From Candidatus Adiutrix sp. (GTDB lineage Bacteria > Desulfobacterota > Desulfarculia > Adiutricales > Adiutricaceae), in assembly GCA_031285975.1 (NCBI GenBank), contig JAITVE010000352.1, positions 1 to 9,901 on the forward strand: a stretch of 9,901 bases of DNA, read 5' to 3'. Below, one piece after another: positions 1 to 6,436 of the stretch. The translations under genes were made by a program, and so were the position numbers. Each line of letters opens with the position of its first letter. Positions within the stretch are counted from its first letter, which is position 1. The notes below the pieces were generated by a model. It had not been told where the DNA came from. It did no database searches and was given only the letters and a program-made list of their open reading frames with translations.

Positions 1-173
1 CGCCCATGAACGCTATTATCGGAATGACGCATATTGCTCAGAATAGCAATGATCCAGACCGCATCCGTGATTGTCTTGGAAAAATAGATGATGCGTCAAC
101 CCACTTGTTGGGCGTAATCAACGACGTACTTGACATGTCGAAAATCGCCGCCGGAAAACTGGAACTGCTTTGA
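1..173 (+). pseudogene. Fragment of a hybrid sensor histidine kinase (HisKA dimerisation domain), cut at both ends
   Basis: Frame 3 reads PMNAIIGM at its start and NDVLDMSKIAAGKLEL near its end, the wording of a HisKA dimerisation/phosphoacceptor helix pair in hybrid sensor kinases (family consensus HEIRTPMNAIIGM followed by DVLDMSKIE.GK.EL). The phosphorylated histidine would lie about five residues before the first base, outside the window; the two leading bases cg fit the end of a Thr codon in RTPMN. The frame stops at TGA 171-173, immediately after the HisKA signature, with no HATPase catalytic domain and no receiver domain. The first 60 bases are 28/60 G+C, well below the neighbouring gene. 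The stop appears to be supplied by tamB sequence, which takes over in antisense between about 144 and 170. If the join is real the kinase is dead; if it is an assembly error, this is just a stray contig end. The family call is firm, the biological status is not. Confidence 0.8.
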
Positions 174-3100
174 AAAAATTTCGAAATAGCCCCGCACCGG
201 GGCCAAAAAGCCGGTGAGCGAGGGGCGGCGGGCGGAGCCGCCGATGGCCAGGTCGCCCTGCCATTCACTGTCCAGCCCATAGCCGCGAATGAAAAACTGG
301 TTGGGCAGCTTGACTTTGAGGTCGAAGCGGAGGCCGCCGGGCCGCCCGTTGGCTTTTTCGGCGGGCTCGCCGAAATCCAGGGTGGCGGGCCCGCCGGAGG
401 CCATGACCAGCTTGAGGTCAAGCTCGCCGCGGTCAACGGTGAGGTTGGAGGAGAGGGTGAGGCGATCCAGCGGGCCTTCAGCGGCCAGGTCGCCGGAGAG
501 AAAGACTTTCAGGTCGTCGCGGTGCAGGGGGTTGAAGCGGCTCACGCGGCCCTGGGCCGTGAGGCTGGGCTGGGCCAGGTCGGCGATTTGGGCCTCCAGG
601 GCCAGGCCGCCGCCGTGCTGGTCTTTGGCGGAGAGGACGGCGCGGAGGGGGGCCTCGGGCGCGGCGTGGGCTTCCAGGGCGATTTCGTTGACAAGGAGGC
701 CCAGCACCCGGTCGGCATAGCGCCCCCCGGCCAGGTAGAGCGAGCCCTGGGGCTGGGGCCGGGCCAGGGAGCCGCCCAGCTCGGCCTGGATTTGCGCCCG
801 GCCGCTGAGGCTGCGGTCGGGCTGGCGCATGAGGGCCCAGAGGGGGCCGAGGTCGCCGGTGAATTCCAGGCGGCCGCTGAGGGGGGCGGCGCGGTCGGGC
901 GCGGGAAAGAGCCCTTCGCCTTGGCGAAGCGGCAGGCGGGCGGTGAGCTGCCCGCCGGACTTCCAGTTGGGGCCGCCGTCGAGGGCGCCGTCCACAGCCA
1001 GGGCAGGGGCAGGGCCAGCCGTCAACTGGCCGTTCAATTTCAGGCTGGGCTTAATGCCGTGGACGGCTGCTTGGGTTTGCAGGTGAAAATCACCGGCCAG
1101 CCCAGCGTGGCCCTGGGCCAGGTTGGCGGTGAAGCTGTCGAGGATTCCCTCCGGCGGGGCGAGGCCGAAACTTTTGAGGAAGCCGTAGGGGAGCTTTTGG
1201 AGGTCGGCCTTGATTTTCAACGCGCCGGGGCTGAGGTCAATATCTGCCGCCAGGCGGCCGGAGGGCAGGAAATCGATTGTGACTGGCGACAGGCGCGGGC
1301 TTTCGGCCCAGGTGAGGCGGAGGGGCTCGGCCAGCTTCAGGCCGCCCCCGGCCAGGCGGAAGTCGAGGCGGTCGAGGTCGGCAGCGGCGGCGGGGAGGTC
1401 GAAGCGGCCGTCGAGGCGAAGGCCGTCCTGGGCGGCGGCTTTGGACTCGGCCAATTGGGCGCGGTCGAGGGCGGCGGTGAAGGTGCCCAAACCGCCCTGG
1501 GCCTCGGCGGTGAGGCTCCCGGCTTTCCAGGCCAGGGGGCCGGAGCGGCCGGGGCCGAGTTTCAGGGCCACGTCCAGGTTTTGCCCGCCGAAAAGGTCGT
1601 CCGCTTGGAAGGTCAGGCCGAGTTGGTTGAGGTCAAGAAGCTGGTCATTGCCCGTGCCGATTTTGAGGGACGGGAGGCTGAGTTCGGCCTTGACCGCCTG
1701 GCGGCCCTCCGGCGCTTCCAGGGCCACATCCAGCCGGGCCGGGGAGCCGAAGAGGGGTTGCCCGGTGACGGCGGCCAGCTTTTCCCAGCCCTCCACCGCC
1801 ACTTTTAATTCGCCCGACAGGCTCGGCAGGGTTTTGCCAAAAATCGCGGTTAAGCTGCCGTTCAGGTCGAGACCGGCCAGGTGGCCGTCCAACTTGGTGA
1901 GTTCCGCCCGAGCTTCGGCCTGGTCACGCCGAAAACGGCCTTCGGCGGCGAGATTCAGGGGGCCGCCGGGGCTGTCGCTGGCCCGCAGTTCCAGCCGCCC
2001 GACTAAGTCCGAAGGGGACTCGGGCGAGTAATGGCCGTCCAGCCACACATCAAGCCCCAAGTTCGCAAAAACCCCCTGGGGGGCGGTCAGTTCCGGGCTG
2101 GAAAAGTCAGCACGAGCTTTGACAATAGTGCCATCGAGCCGTCCCTCGCCTTGCAGCCCAAAGACCAGTAGCCCCGCGAGGCGCGGATCCAGAATCGCCC
2201 CTTCAGTTGCAAGCGATACATTCGCCTTGATTTCGCTCTGATCCAGGGATTCTGCCAGCCGCAAAGAGGCTTGGCCGTCCAGAATCGCGCCGTCGAACTT
2301 CGGTTCTTGAGCGCGGTTAGCCAGGTTATAACTGAAAACTGGAATCGGCTCCCCAGGGGCGAGACCGGGGACTCCCACGGCCTGAACATCCAATTTAATA
2401 TCAGAATCTTTGGCCGCGCCGGTGAGGTTCAGGCGCAGTTTGCCGCTCAGGCGGTCGGCGATTTCGGGGGGGATATCGACCCCGGCCAGGACTTCGCCGG
2501 TCAGGGCGGCTTGCCAGTCGGGGTTTTCGAAGAGGTCGCGCCAGGCCTGGCCGCTGGGCCCGGCGAAATGCAGGTCGGCCAGCACCTGCCCCAGGCCGCC
2601 GAGGCTCACTTCCAGCCGCCCCGGCCAGTCGGTGAGGGGGCCCTGGCCGCGCAGGCTGGCTTGGAGGCCGCCCCATTCCGGGTCGCGCATAAGGCGGCTC
2701 AACAGGCCGCCGGGCTGGTCGTCCACGGTGAGGTCAATGTCCAGTGCGTCGGCTTCCCCGGCCCCGGCTTGGAAGCTGAGGCGGGCGGCCAGAATTTTCT
2801 GGCCCTGGCCGCCGGTGAGCGTGGTTTCAAAATCCAGCGCGGGGCGGTTGTCCAGCCATTGGCCCGAGGCGGCAAGGGAGAGCCCAAGCGCGGGCGTGTC
2901 CAGGTTCAGGGCGGCCAGGGCGTTTTCGCGCAGGCGCCCGCCCGTCAGGCGCAGTTCATCGAGGCGGATGTCCAGGGGCAGGGAAAATTCGCCGCCGGGC
3001 TCTTCCGGCGCGGCGGGGGGCATGTCCGGCAGGCGGATGAGTTCCGGGCTCGCCACCGCTATAAGGGGGATATGCAACTGCCCGCGCAGCAAGGGGAAGA

Positions 3101-3380
3101 GGGCGACTTCGGCCTCGACCTCGGCGGCGGTGAAGAAGGGGCCGCCAGCGTCGCTCACGGCCACTTTTTGGGCCGAAAAGCGGCTGGGCAACGGCCCGGA
3201 AAAGTCGGCGGCGGTCAGGGTTATCCCCTGCTCGGCCAGCAGGCCGGTCAGGCGGTCGGCCACATAGGCGGCCCCCGAAGAACTGCGGAGCCACAACAGT
3301 AATCCGCCCGCTGCCAATGCGAAGACGGCCAGAAGAATCCCCGCTATTTTCAAGGCTTTTTTGAATATTTTTCTATTCAT
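96..3380 (-). CDS. tamB: TamB-like translocation/assembly module inner-membrane protein (AsmA-like, DUF490), C-terminus replaced
   Basis: Inner-membrane-anchored subunit of the translocation and assembly module: a long beta-rich periplasmic protein that partners the TamA barrel and belongs to the AsmA-like family of bridge proteins linked to phospholipid transport. Seen: a basic N-terminus and one membrane segment (about residues 9-31), then an AsmA-like start (AAYVADRLTGLL), about 1000 residues of repetitive beta-type sequence, and the DUF490 signature near the end (NQFFIRGYGLDSEWQGDL, then GFLAPVRGYFEIFSKQFQFS). ATG at 3380 is chosen because it overlaps the tamA stop as TGATG; a TTG one codon earlier is possible. 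Recognisable TamB sequence stops at residue 1079 (GGD, codon 144-146). The last 15 residues, FRHVKYVVDYAQQVG, are simply the antisense of the kinase fragment. The family normally continues with an NP.LdL strand motif and a substantial further C-terminal stretch that contacts TamA, so this copy is 3'-truncated, by a genomic event or by assembly. Gene identity is strong; the 3' end is not trustworthy. Confidence 0.87.
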   Translation of the reverse strand: MNRKIFKKALKIAGILLAVFALAAGGLLLWLRSSSGAAYVADRLTGLLAEQGITLTAADFSGPLPSRFSAQKVAVSDAGGPFFTAAEVEAEVALFPLLRGQLHIPLIAVASPELIRLPDMPPAAPEEPGGEFSLPLDIRLDELRLTGGRLRENALAALNLDTPALGLSLAASGQWLDNRPALDFETTLTGGQGQKILAARLSFQAGAGEADALDIDLTVDDQPGGLLSRLMRDPEWGGLQASLRGQGPLTDWPGRLEVSLGGLGQVLADLHFAGPSGQAWRDLFENPDWQAALTGEVLAGVDIPPEIADRLSGKLRLNLTGAAKDSDIKLDVQAVGVPGLAPGEPIPVFSYNLANRAQEPKFDGAILDGQASLRLAESLDQSEIKANVSLATEGAILDPRLAGLLVFGLQGEGRLDGTIVKARADFSSPELTAPQGVFANLGLDVWLDGHYSPESPSDLVGRLELRASDSPGGPLNLAAEGRFRRDQAEARAELTKLDGHLAGLDLNGSLTAIFGKTLPSLSGELKVAVEGWEKLAAVTGQPLFGSPARLDVALEAPEGRQAVKAELSLPSLKIGTGNDQLLDLNQLGLTFQADDLFGGQNLDVALKLGPGRSGPLAWKAGSLTAEAQGGLGTFTAALDRAQLAESKAAAQDGLRLDGRFDLPAAAADLDRLDFRLAGGGLKLAEPLRLTWAESPRLSPVTIDFLPSGRLAADIDLSPGALKIKADLQKLPYGFLKSFGLAPPEGILDSFTANLAQGHAGLAGDFHLQTQAAVHGIKPSLKLNGQLTAGPAPALAVDGALDGGPNWKSGGQLTARLPLRQGEGLFPAPDRAAPLSGRLEFTGDLGPLWALMRQPDRSLSGRAQIQAELGGSLARPQPQGSLYLAGGRYADRVLGLLVNEIALEAHAAPEAPLRAVLSAKDQHGGGLALEAQIADLAQPSLTAQGRVSRFNPLHRDDLKVFLSGDLAAEGPLDRLTLSSNLTVDRGELDLKLVMASGGPATLDFGEPAEKANGRPGGLRFDLKVKLPNQFFIRGYGLDSEWQGDLAIGGSARRPSLTGFLAPVRGYFEIFSKQFQFSGGDFRHVKYVVDYAQQVG

Positions 3381-3382
3381 CA
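3378..3382 (-). other. tamA stop / tamB start overlap (TGATG)
   Basis: On the minus strand the tamA TGA and the tamB ATG share one base. No good Shine-Dalgarno sequence is visible before the tamB ATG (the upstream bases read GGGCAAAGCTTT). tamB translation is therefore probably coupled to termination of tamA, which would keep the barrel and its bridge protein in a fixed ratio. This also argues for ATG 3380 over the TTG one codon upstream. Confidence 0.75.
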
Positions 3383-5323
3383 AAAGCTTTGCCCTATACT
3401 AATGTAAAGCTGCCAGGAGGAATCGCCGGGGCGCTTGTCCAGCGGCACGGCCACGTCCGCCCGCACGGGGCCGATGGCGGTGTAGTAGCGGAAGCCCAGG
3501 CCCGCGCCCCAGAGCAAATCCTGGAAAATTTCTTCGTCCACGTTTTCATAGACCATGCCGCCGTCAATAAAGGCCACCAGGCCCATAGTCTCGGCGAAAC
3601 GCCAGCGGGCCTCCGTCCCCACTTCCACCTGGGAAACGCCGCCCAGGGGCTCGTTTTTATTGTTGCGCGGGCCCACGGACTGGTAGTCATACCCGCGCAC
3701 CGAGCCGCCGCCGCCGCTGTAAAAACGCAGGGTGCTCGGCACCTCCCGGCTGTTGTCCGCACCCCACAGGGAGCCCCACACGCCGCGTGTGGCCAGCACC
3801 AGGCGCTCCGAGCCCAGGGGCAGGAAGTAGCGGCCCTCCACCCGGCTGCGCACCACGTTGAAGCTGTCGTGAAAAGTGCCGGTATAGGGCGCGGCCAGCA
3901 GCATCAGTCGCCCGCCCCGGCTGGGGTCAAGCAGGTTATTGGAACTGTCGTAAGCGGCGGAGGCGGCCAGGCCGAACATGAGGAACTCTTTTTGGGGCTC
4001 GTCCGGGTCTTCCAGGGAGCCGCCTTCCACCGAGCCCAGGGCGCTCACCGTCCACCGCCGGGACAGCCGCCGCTCCAGACCGGCGGCAAAGGCCCCCGAC
4101 CACAGTTCGTAAGCGTCGCTGTCTTCGTGCAGAATGCCGCCCCGGGCGATCAAATCCTGATCCGGGCGGGCGAAAAAGGGATAGCGGTAATCGGCGGCGA
4201 ATTCCTGCAAGTCGCCCCACAGGGGCAGGTCGAGGCGCAGCCGGTCGCCGTGGCCGGTGAGGTTGCGGTGCTCCCAATAGCCGGTGAGCCCCGGCCCGAA
4301 GTCAGTGTCGTAACTCACCATGCCGCCCACCGTGCGCTCCGGCCCGCCCACGGCGCGGATAACCACCGGGCGCAGGCCGTCGGGGCCGTCCTCGCGGGCG
4401 GCATAGCCTTCCACGGATTGGAAAAGCCCGGTTTGGCGCAGGGCGGCCAGGTAATTGTCCAGCAATTCCTGGTTCCAGGGCGCGCCGCTTTTCCAGGTTT
4501 GCTGCGCGTTCAGATAGGTGCGATCCACGGTAATCTCGCCGCTGGGCTCCACCTGCCCCATGCGGGCAAAGCTGCCGGGCTGAACCAGCACTTCGGCCTC
4601 CAGGGTTTTCTGGGTTCTGTCCACCGTGTAGCGGGTGTTTTCCACTCGGGCGCGCGGATAGCCCCGGTTGCGGAAGGCGGCCTCGGCCAGGTTCACCGCG
4701 TTCAAAATGTCGTCGGCCACCGCCGGGGAGCCTTTGGCCAGGCCGACATCCTCAAGGGAGGCCGGGGGCGCGGTTGCGCCCGCTTCGCTGGCCAGGGGCT
4801 CGGCGGGAATCACCGCCGCCCGGCCCAGGGTATATTGCTTGCCGGGGCTGAAACGGATGACGGCCGCCACTTTGTCCGCCTCAATGTTCAGGCGGCCTTC
4901 CACATAGCCGTCATAATAGCCCCGGCTGTGGAGCAGGGCCCGGCCTTCGTCCAAAGACACGGCCAGCCGCTGCTCCAGGGTGGCCAGCATTTCAGGCTCC
5001 TTGTCAAACTGGGACAGGCGGCTTGTTTTTTCAAATCTTTCAGCTAATTCGGGAACTTCAGGGGATTGGCAGTCGATGCTGTAACGGTAGAGCCGCCGGT
5101 CGGCGGCCACCACAGTGTTCGCGGCGCGGGCCGAGCCGGCCAGTTCGGGCGGCAGTTTGGGGGCGGGGATATTCGCGTGGAGATAGGCCAGGTTGCCGCC
5201 GGTTGGCGGGGCCGAGCCGCCCGCCACTGAAGCCGGGCCCTCCGGCCGCCCTTCCGGGCCGAAAACGCCGCACCCGCACAGGGCCAGCGTCAGGCTGAGG
5301 ACGGCTGTAAACCGGACGAACAT
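3380..5323 (-). CDS. tamA: TamA-like Omp85 outer-membrane beta-barrel with a possible lipobox
   Basis: Outer-membrane component of the translocation and assembly module. Seen: a hydrophobic N-terminal signal (residues 4-17) ending LALCGCG, with Cys18 a candidate lipidation site (Leu -3, Gly -1); a Pro/Gly-rich linker to about residue 75; three POTRA-like units at about 79-160, 163-250 and 253-325, with the usual RGYYDGYV and RGYPRARV turns; then a barrel from about 332 (GGMVSYDTDFGPGLTGYWEH) containing the Omp85 loop-6 motif VRGY at 542-545, and a final strand GPVRADVAVPL...QLYISIGQSF ending in the aromatic residue typical of outer-membrane barrels. At 647 residues it is slightly longer than E. 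coli TamA, about 70 residues of which is the linker. It lies 9 bases downstream of the zinc-ribbon gene and overlaps tamB by one base (TGATG), so the three are one operon. An AGGGGG run sits close before the ATG. BamA is less likely: there are three, not five, POTRA units and tamB follows. Confidence 0.88.
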   Translation of the reverse strand: MFVRFTAVLSLTLALCGCGVFGPEGRPEGPASVAGGSAPPTGGNLAYLHANIPAPKLPPELAGSARAANTVVAADRRLYRYSIDCQSPEVPELAERFEKTSRLSQFDKEPEMLATLEQRLAVSLDEGRALLHSRGYYDGYVEGRLNIEADKVAAVIRFSPGKQYTLGRAAVIPAEPLASEAGATAPPASLEDVGLAKGSPAVADDILNAVNLAEAAFRNRGYPRARVENTRYTVDRTQKTLEAEVLVQPGSFARMGQVEPSGEITVDRTYLNAQQTWKSGAPWNQELLDNYLAALRQTGLFQSVEGYAAREDGPDGLRPVVIRAVGGPERTVGGMVSYDTDFGPGLTGYWEHRNLTGHGDRLRLDLPLWGDLQEFAADYRYPFFARPDQDLIARGGILHEDSDAYELWSGAFAAGLERRLSRRWTVSALGSVEGGSLEDPDEPQKEFLMFGLAASAAYDSSNNLLDPSRGGRLMLLAAPYTGTFHDSFNVVRSRVEGRYFLPLGSERLVLATRGVWGSLWGADNSREVPSTLRFYSGGGGSVRGYDYQSVGPRNNKNEPLGGVSQVEVGTEARWRFAETMGLVAFIDGGMVYENVDEEIFQDLLWGAGLGFRYYTAIGPVRADVAVPLDKRPGDSSWQLYISIGQSF

Positions 5324-5332
5324 GCTCCCCCT

Positions 5333-5794
5333 TTATTCGCCGTTGTTCAGGAAGGCCTCGCGCCGGTTTTCCTGGGCCTGGCCCACCACATCCTTGGTCA
5401 TGTTGATAATCGGCGAAGCGTCGGTGGGGGCGGCGCCCACGCGGGCGTTGGCCTCGGCCAGGGCCTGCCCGGTTTCCGCCGCCTCGTCCAAATCCGTGCC
5501 GCCGGAAGTCGGCGCCGTTTGAGAATCGGTGGGCTGCACCTGATAGACTTCATCTTTATTGAGAGACGAGTAGACCATCGCCGCGATAATAAGCAGAACC
5601 ACCAGCAACAAGCCGAGAATAATCCGCCCCCGCACCAGGCCGCTGTTGTCCGGCGGCGTGTAGCCGGTGCGGAGATTGGTGCGGCAGTTGGGGCAAAAAA
5701 CTTCCGGCAGATCCACCATAGCGGAGCAGGCCGGGCAGCGCAGTTTAGGGCTAAAGCCGCCCCCCGCAGGCCTTTGATTGATATTCGATTCCAT
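5333..5794 (-). CDS. Small zinc-ribbon protein with one transmembrane helix, first gene of the tam operon
   Basis: A 153-residue protein I cannot name. Residues 20-37 form a two-knuckle zinc ribbon (C20-P-A-C23 and C34-P-N-C37), the spacing of zinc-ribbon/zinc-finger domains. A hydrophobic segment at about 58-75 (IILGLLLVVLLII) follows a basic VRGR stretch, so by the positive-inside rule the ribbon is cytoplasmic and the acidic, Ala/Thr/Asp-rich tail of about 78 residues is periplasmic. The tail has low-complexity character and no motif I recognise. A strong Shine-Dalgarno, GGAGGG at 5801-5806, sits 6 bases before the ATG. The TAA is 9 bases before the tamA ATG, so the gene is co-transcribed with tamA and tamB. 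A role as a membrane-tethered accessory or regulator of the TAM module is inference from position only. Confidence 0.8.
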   Translation of the reverse strand: MESNINQRPAGGGFSPKLRCPACSAMVDLPEVFCPNCRTNLRTGYTPPDNSGLVRGRIILGLLLVVLLIIAAMVYSSLNKDEVYQVQPTDSQTAPTSGGTDLDEAAETGQALAEANARVGAAPTDASPIINMTKDVVGQAQENRREAFLNNGE

Positions 5795-5800
5795 TTCACT

Positions 5801-5806
5801 CCCTCC
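5801..5806 (-). promoter_or_regulatory. Shine-Dalgarno of the zinc-ribbon gene
   Basis: GGAGGG on the minus strand, 6 bases before ATG 5794. It is the strongest ribosome-binding site in the window and fixes the start of the first gene of the operon. Confidence 0.75.
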
Positions 5807-5866
5807 AAGGGAATTTTCACTGTACCCCGGTCGGGCAGAGAAAATATTTCATGAGACGTGCATTTA

Positions 5867-5880
5867 TGTATTATAATACA
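5867..5880. repeat. Perfect 14-bp palindrome TGTATTATAATACA over the tam promoter
   Basis: TGTATTATAATACA equals its own reverse complement. It covers the candidate -10 of the tam operon and so could be an operator for a dimeric repressor. It could also be chance in an AT-rich patch; no second copy was noticed in the window. Confidence 0.5.
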
Positions 5881-5898
5881 AATCCAAGGCGAATAAAA
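5870..5898 (-). promoter_or_regulatory. Candidate sigma-70 promoter for the zinc-ribbon/tamA/tamB operon
   Basis: Minus strand carries a perfect TATAAT (-10) at 5875-5870, with TTTTAT at 5898-5893 as a weak -35 at 17-base spacing. The predicted start is near 5863, giving a leader of about 70 bases before ATG 5794. The -10 lies inside a perfect palindrome, so the same TATAAT also exists on the plus strand, where I see no convincing -35. The leader itself shows no clear riboswitch fold. Confidence 0.4.
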
Positions 5899-5952
5899 GC
5901 GCCCTGAAGCCCTTCAAGAGAAGCGCCGGGAGGGCCTGCCGCCTAACCTGCT

Positions 5953-5971
5953 GGATTTTTTCAAAAAATCC
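5953..5971. repeat. AT-rich perfect inverted repeat in the divergent intergenic region
   Basis: GGATTTTTTCAAAAAATCC is a 9+1+9 inverted repeat (as RNA, an 8-bp stem with a TCA loop). Neither direction is followed by a clean T-tract, so it is a poor intrinsic terminator. A protein-binding dyad is the simpler reading. It lies between the divergent tam operon and the SCP2 gene. Confidence 0.5.
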
Positions 5972-6007
5972 AATATGCAGTGGCTTGGGAAATTTTCGCC
6001 CAACATC

Positions 6008-6035
6008 TAGGCCTATATAAGCATAATTAGGCCTA
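6008..6035. promoter_or_regulatory. Paired TAGGCCTA palindromes, candidate operator upstream of the SCP2 gene
   Basis: TAGGCCTA occurs at 6008-6015 and again at 6028-6035, each a self-palindrome, with 20 bp from one start to the next, i.e. about two helical turns on the same face of the DNA. The spacer keeps partial dyad symmetry (TA and GC/TA positions match), so the whole 28-bp block is an interrupted palindrome. CATAAT at 6022-6027 and TATAAG at 6016-6021 inside it are possible -10 elements for the SCP2 gene, though no good -35 is evident. No other exact TAGGCCTA was noticed in the window. Confidence 0.5.
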
Positions 6036-6073
6036 AATATCCATTGTTTTTTTTGAAGAAAGGTCAGAATTTT

Positions 6074-6394
6074 ATGAATATCAGCGAATTGTTTGGGGCG
6101 CTTCAGCAAAAAGCTGAAAAAGCGTCTTTGGACGCGTCTCTCGAAGTCAGCGTTTCCGTCACCCTCACCGGCTCCGACCCGGCCCAATGGCAGGCCCGCG
6201 CCGAGGGCGGCCGCCTCACCCTGGCCGAGGGCGAGAACCCCGGCGCGGACGTTACCGTCACGGCCTCCAGCGAAACGGCCATCGCCCTGTATGAAAAAAA
6301 ACTCAGCCCCATGATGGCCTTCCTCACCGGCAAAATAAAGCTCGGCGGCGACGTGGCCAAAATAGCCCTGCTGAAGAAGCTGGCGGGCAAGTAA
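6074..6394 (+). CDS. Stand-alone SCP2 (sterol carrier protein 2-like) domain protein
   Basis: A 106-residue protein consisting almost only of an SCP2 fold. Seen: an amphipathic start (ISELFGALQQKAEKA), a beta segment SLEVSVSVTLTG, a GRLTLAEGENPGADVTVTAS strand pair, and the family's closing pattern SPMMAFLTGKIKLGGDVAKI (compare the M.G..k..Gd...a..l ending of bacterial SCP2 domains). Such domains bind lipids or other hydrophobic ligands in the cytoplasm; the ligand here is unknown. No signal peptide. ATG 6074 is preferred to a TTG at 6044 because AAGAAAGG at 6056-6063 is a usable ribosome-binding site and the extra ten residues (FFLKKGQNF) lie outside the domain. It is divergent from the tam operon, and the next gene starts 42 bases downstream, so the two are probably co-transcribed. 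Confidence 0.82.
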   Translation: MNISELFGALQQKAEKASLDASLEVSVSVTLTGSDPAQWQARAEGGRLTLAEGENPGADVTVTASSETAIALYEKKLSPMMAFLTGKIKLGGDVAKIALLKKLAGK

Positions 6395-6436
6395 GAGCGG
6401 CCCGGCGAGGCACACAATGAAGGCTGGTGAGACCTT

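Noticed and set aside
522..1808. 428-codon plus-strand open frame opposite tamB
   Set aside because: It is the antisense shadow of a GC-rich gene: repetitive Gly/Ala/Glu/Gln composition, no domain, while the minus strand is clearly TamB.
2090..2410. Lower-G+C patch inside tamB (30/60 at 2281-2340)
   Set aside because: The TamB frame continues unbroken with similar sequence character, so I see a local dip rather than an insertion.
3389..5047. 552-codon plus-strand open frame opposite tamA
   Set aside because: Antisense of the TamA barrel and POTRA units; His/Gly/Ala-rich composition with no recognisable motif or ribosome-binding site.
6044..6073. TTG-initiated N-terminal extension of the SCP2 protein
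   Set aside because: The TTG lies in a T-run with no ribosome-binding site before it, and the usable AAGAAAGG lies inside the extension, pointing to ATG 6074.
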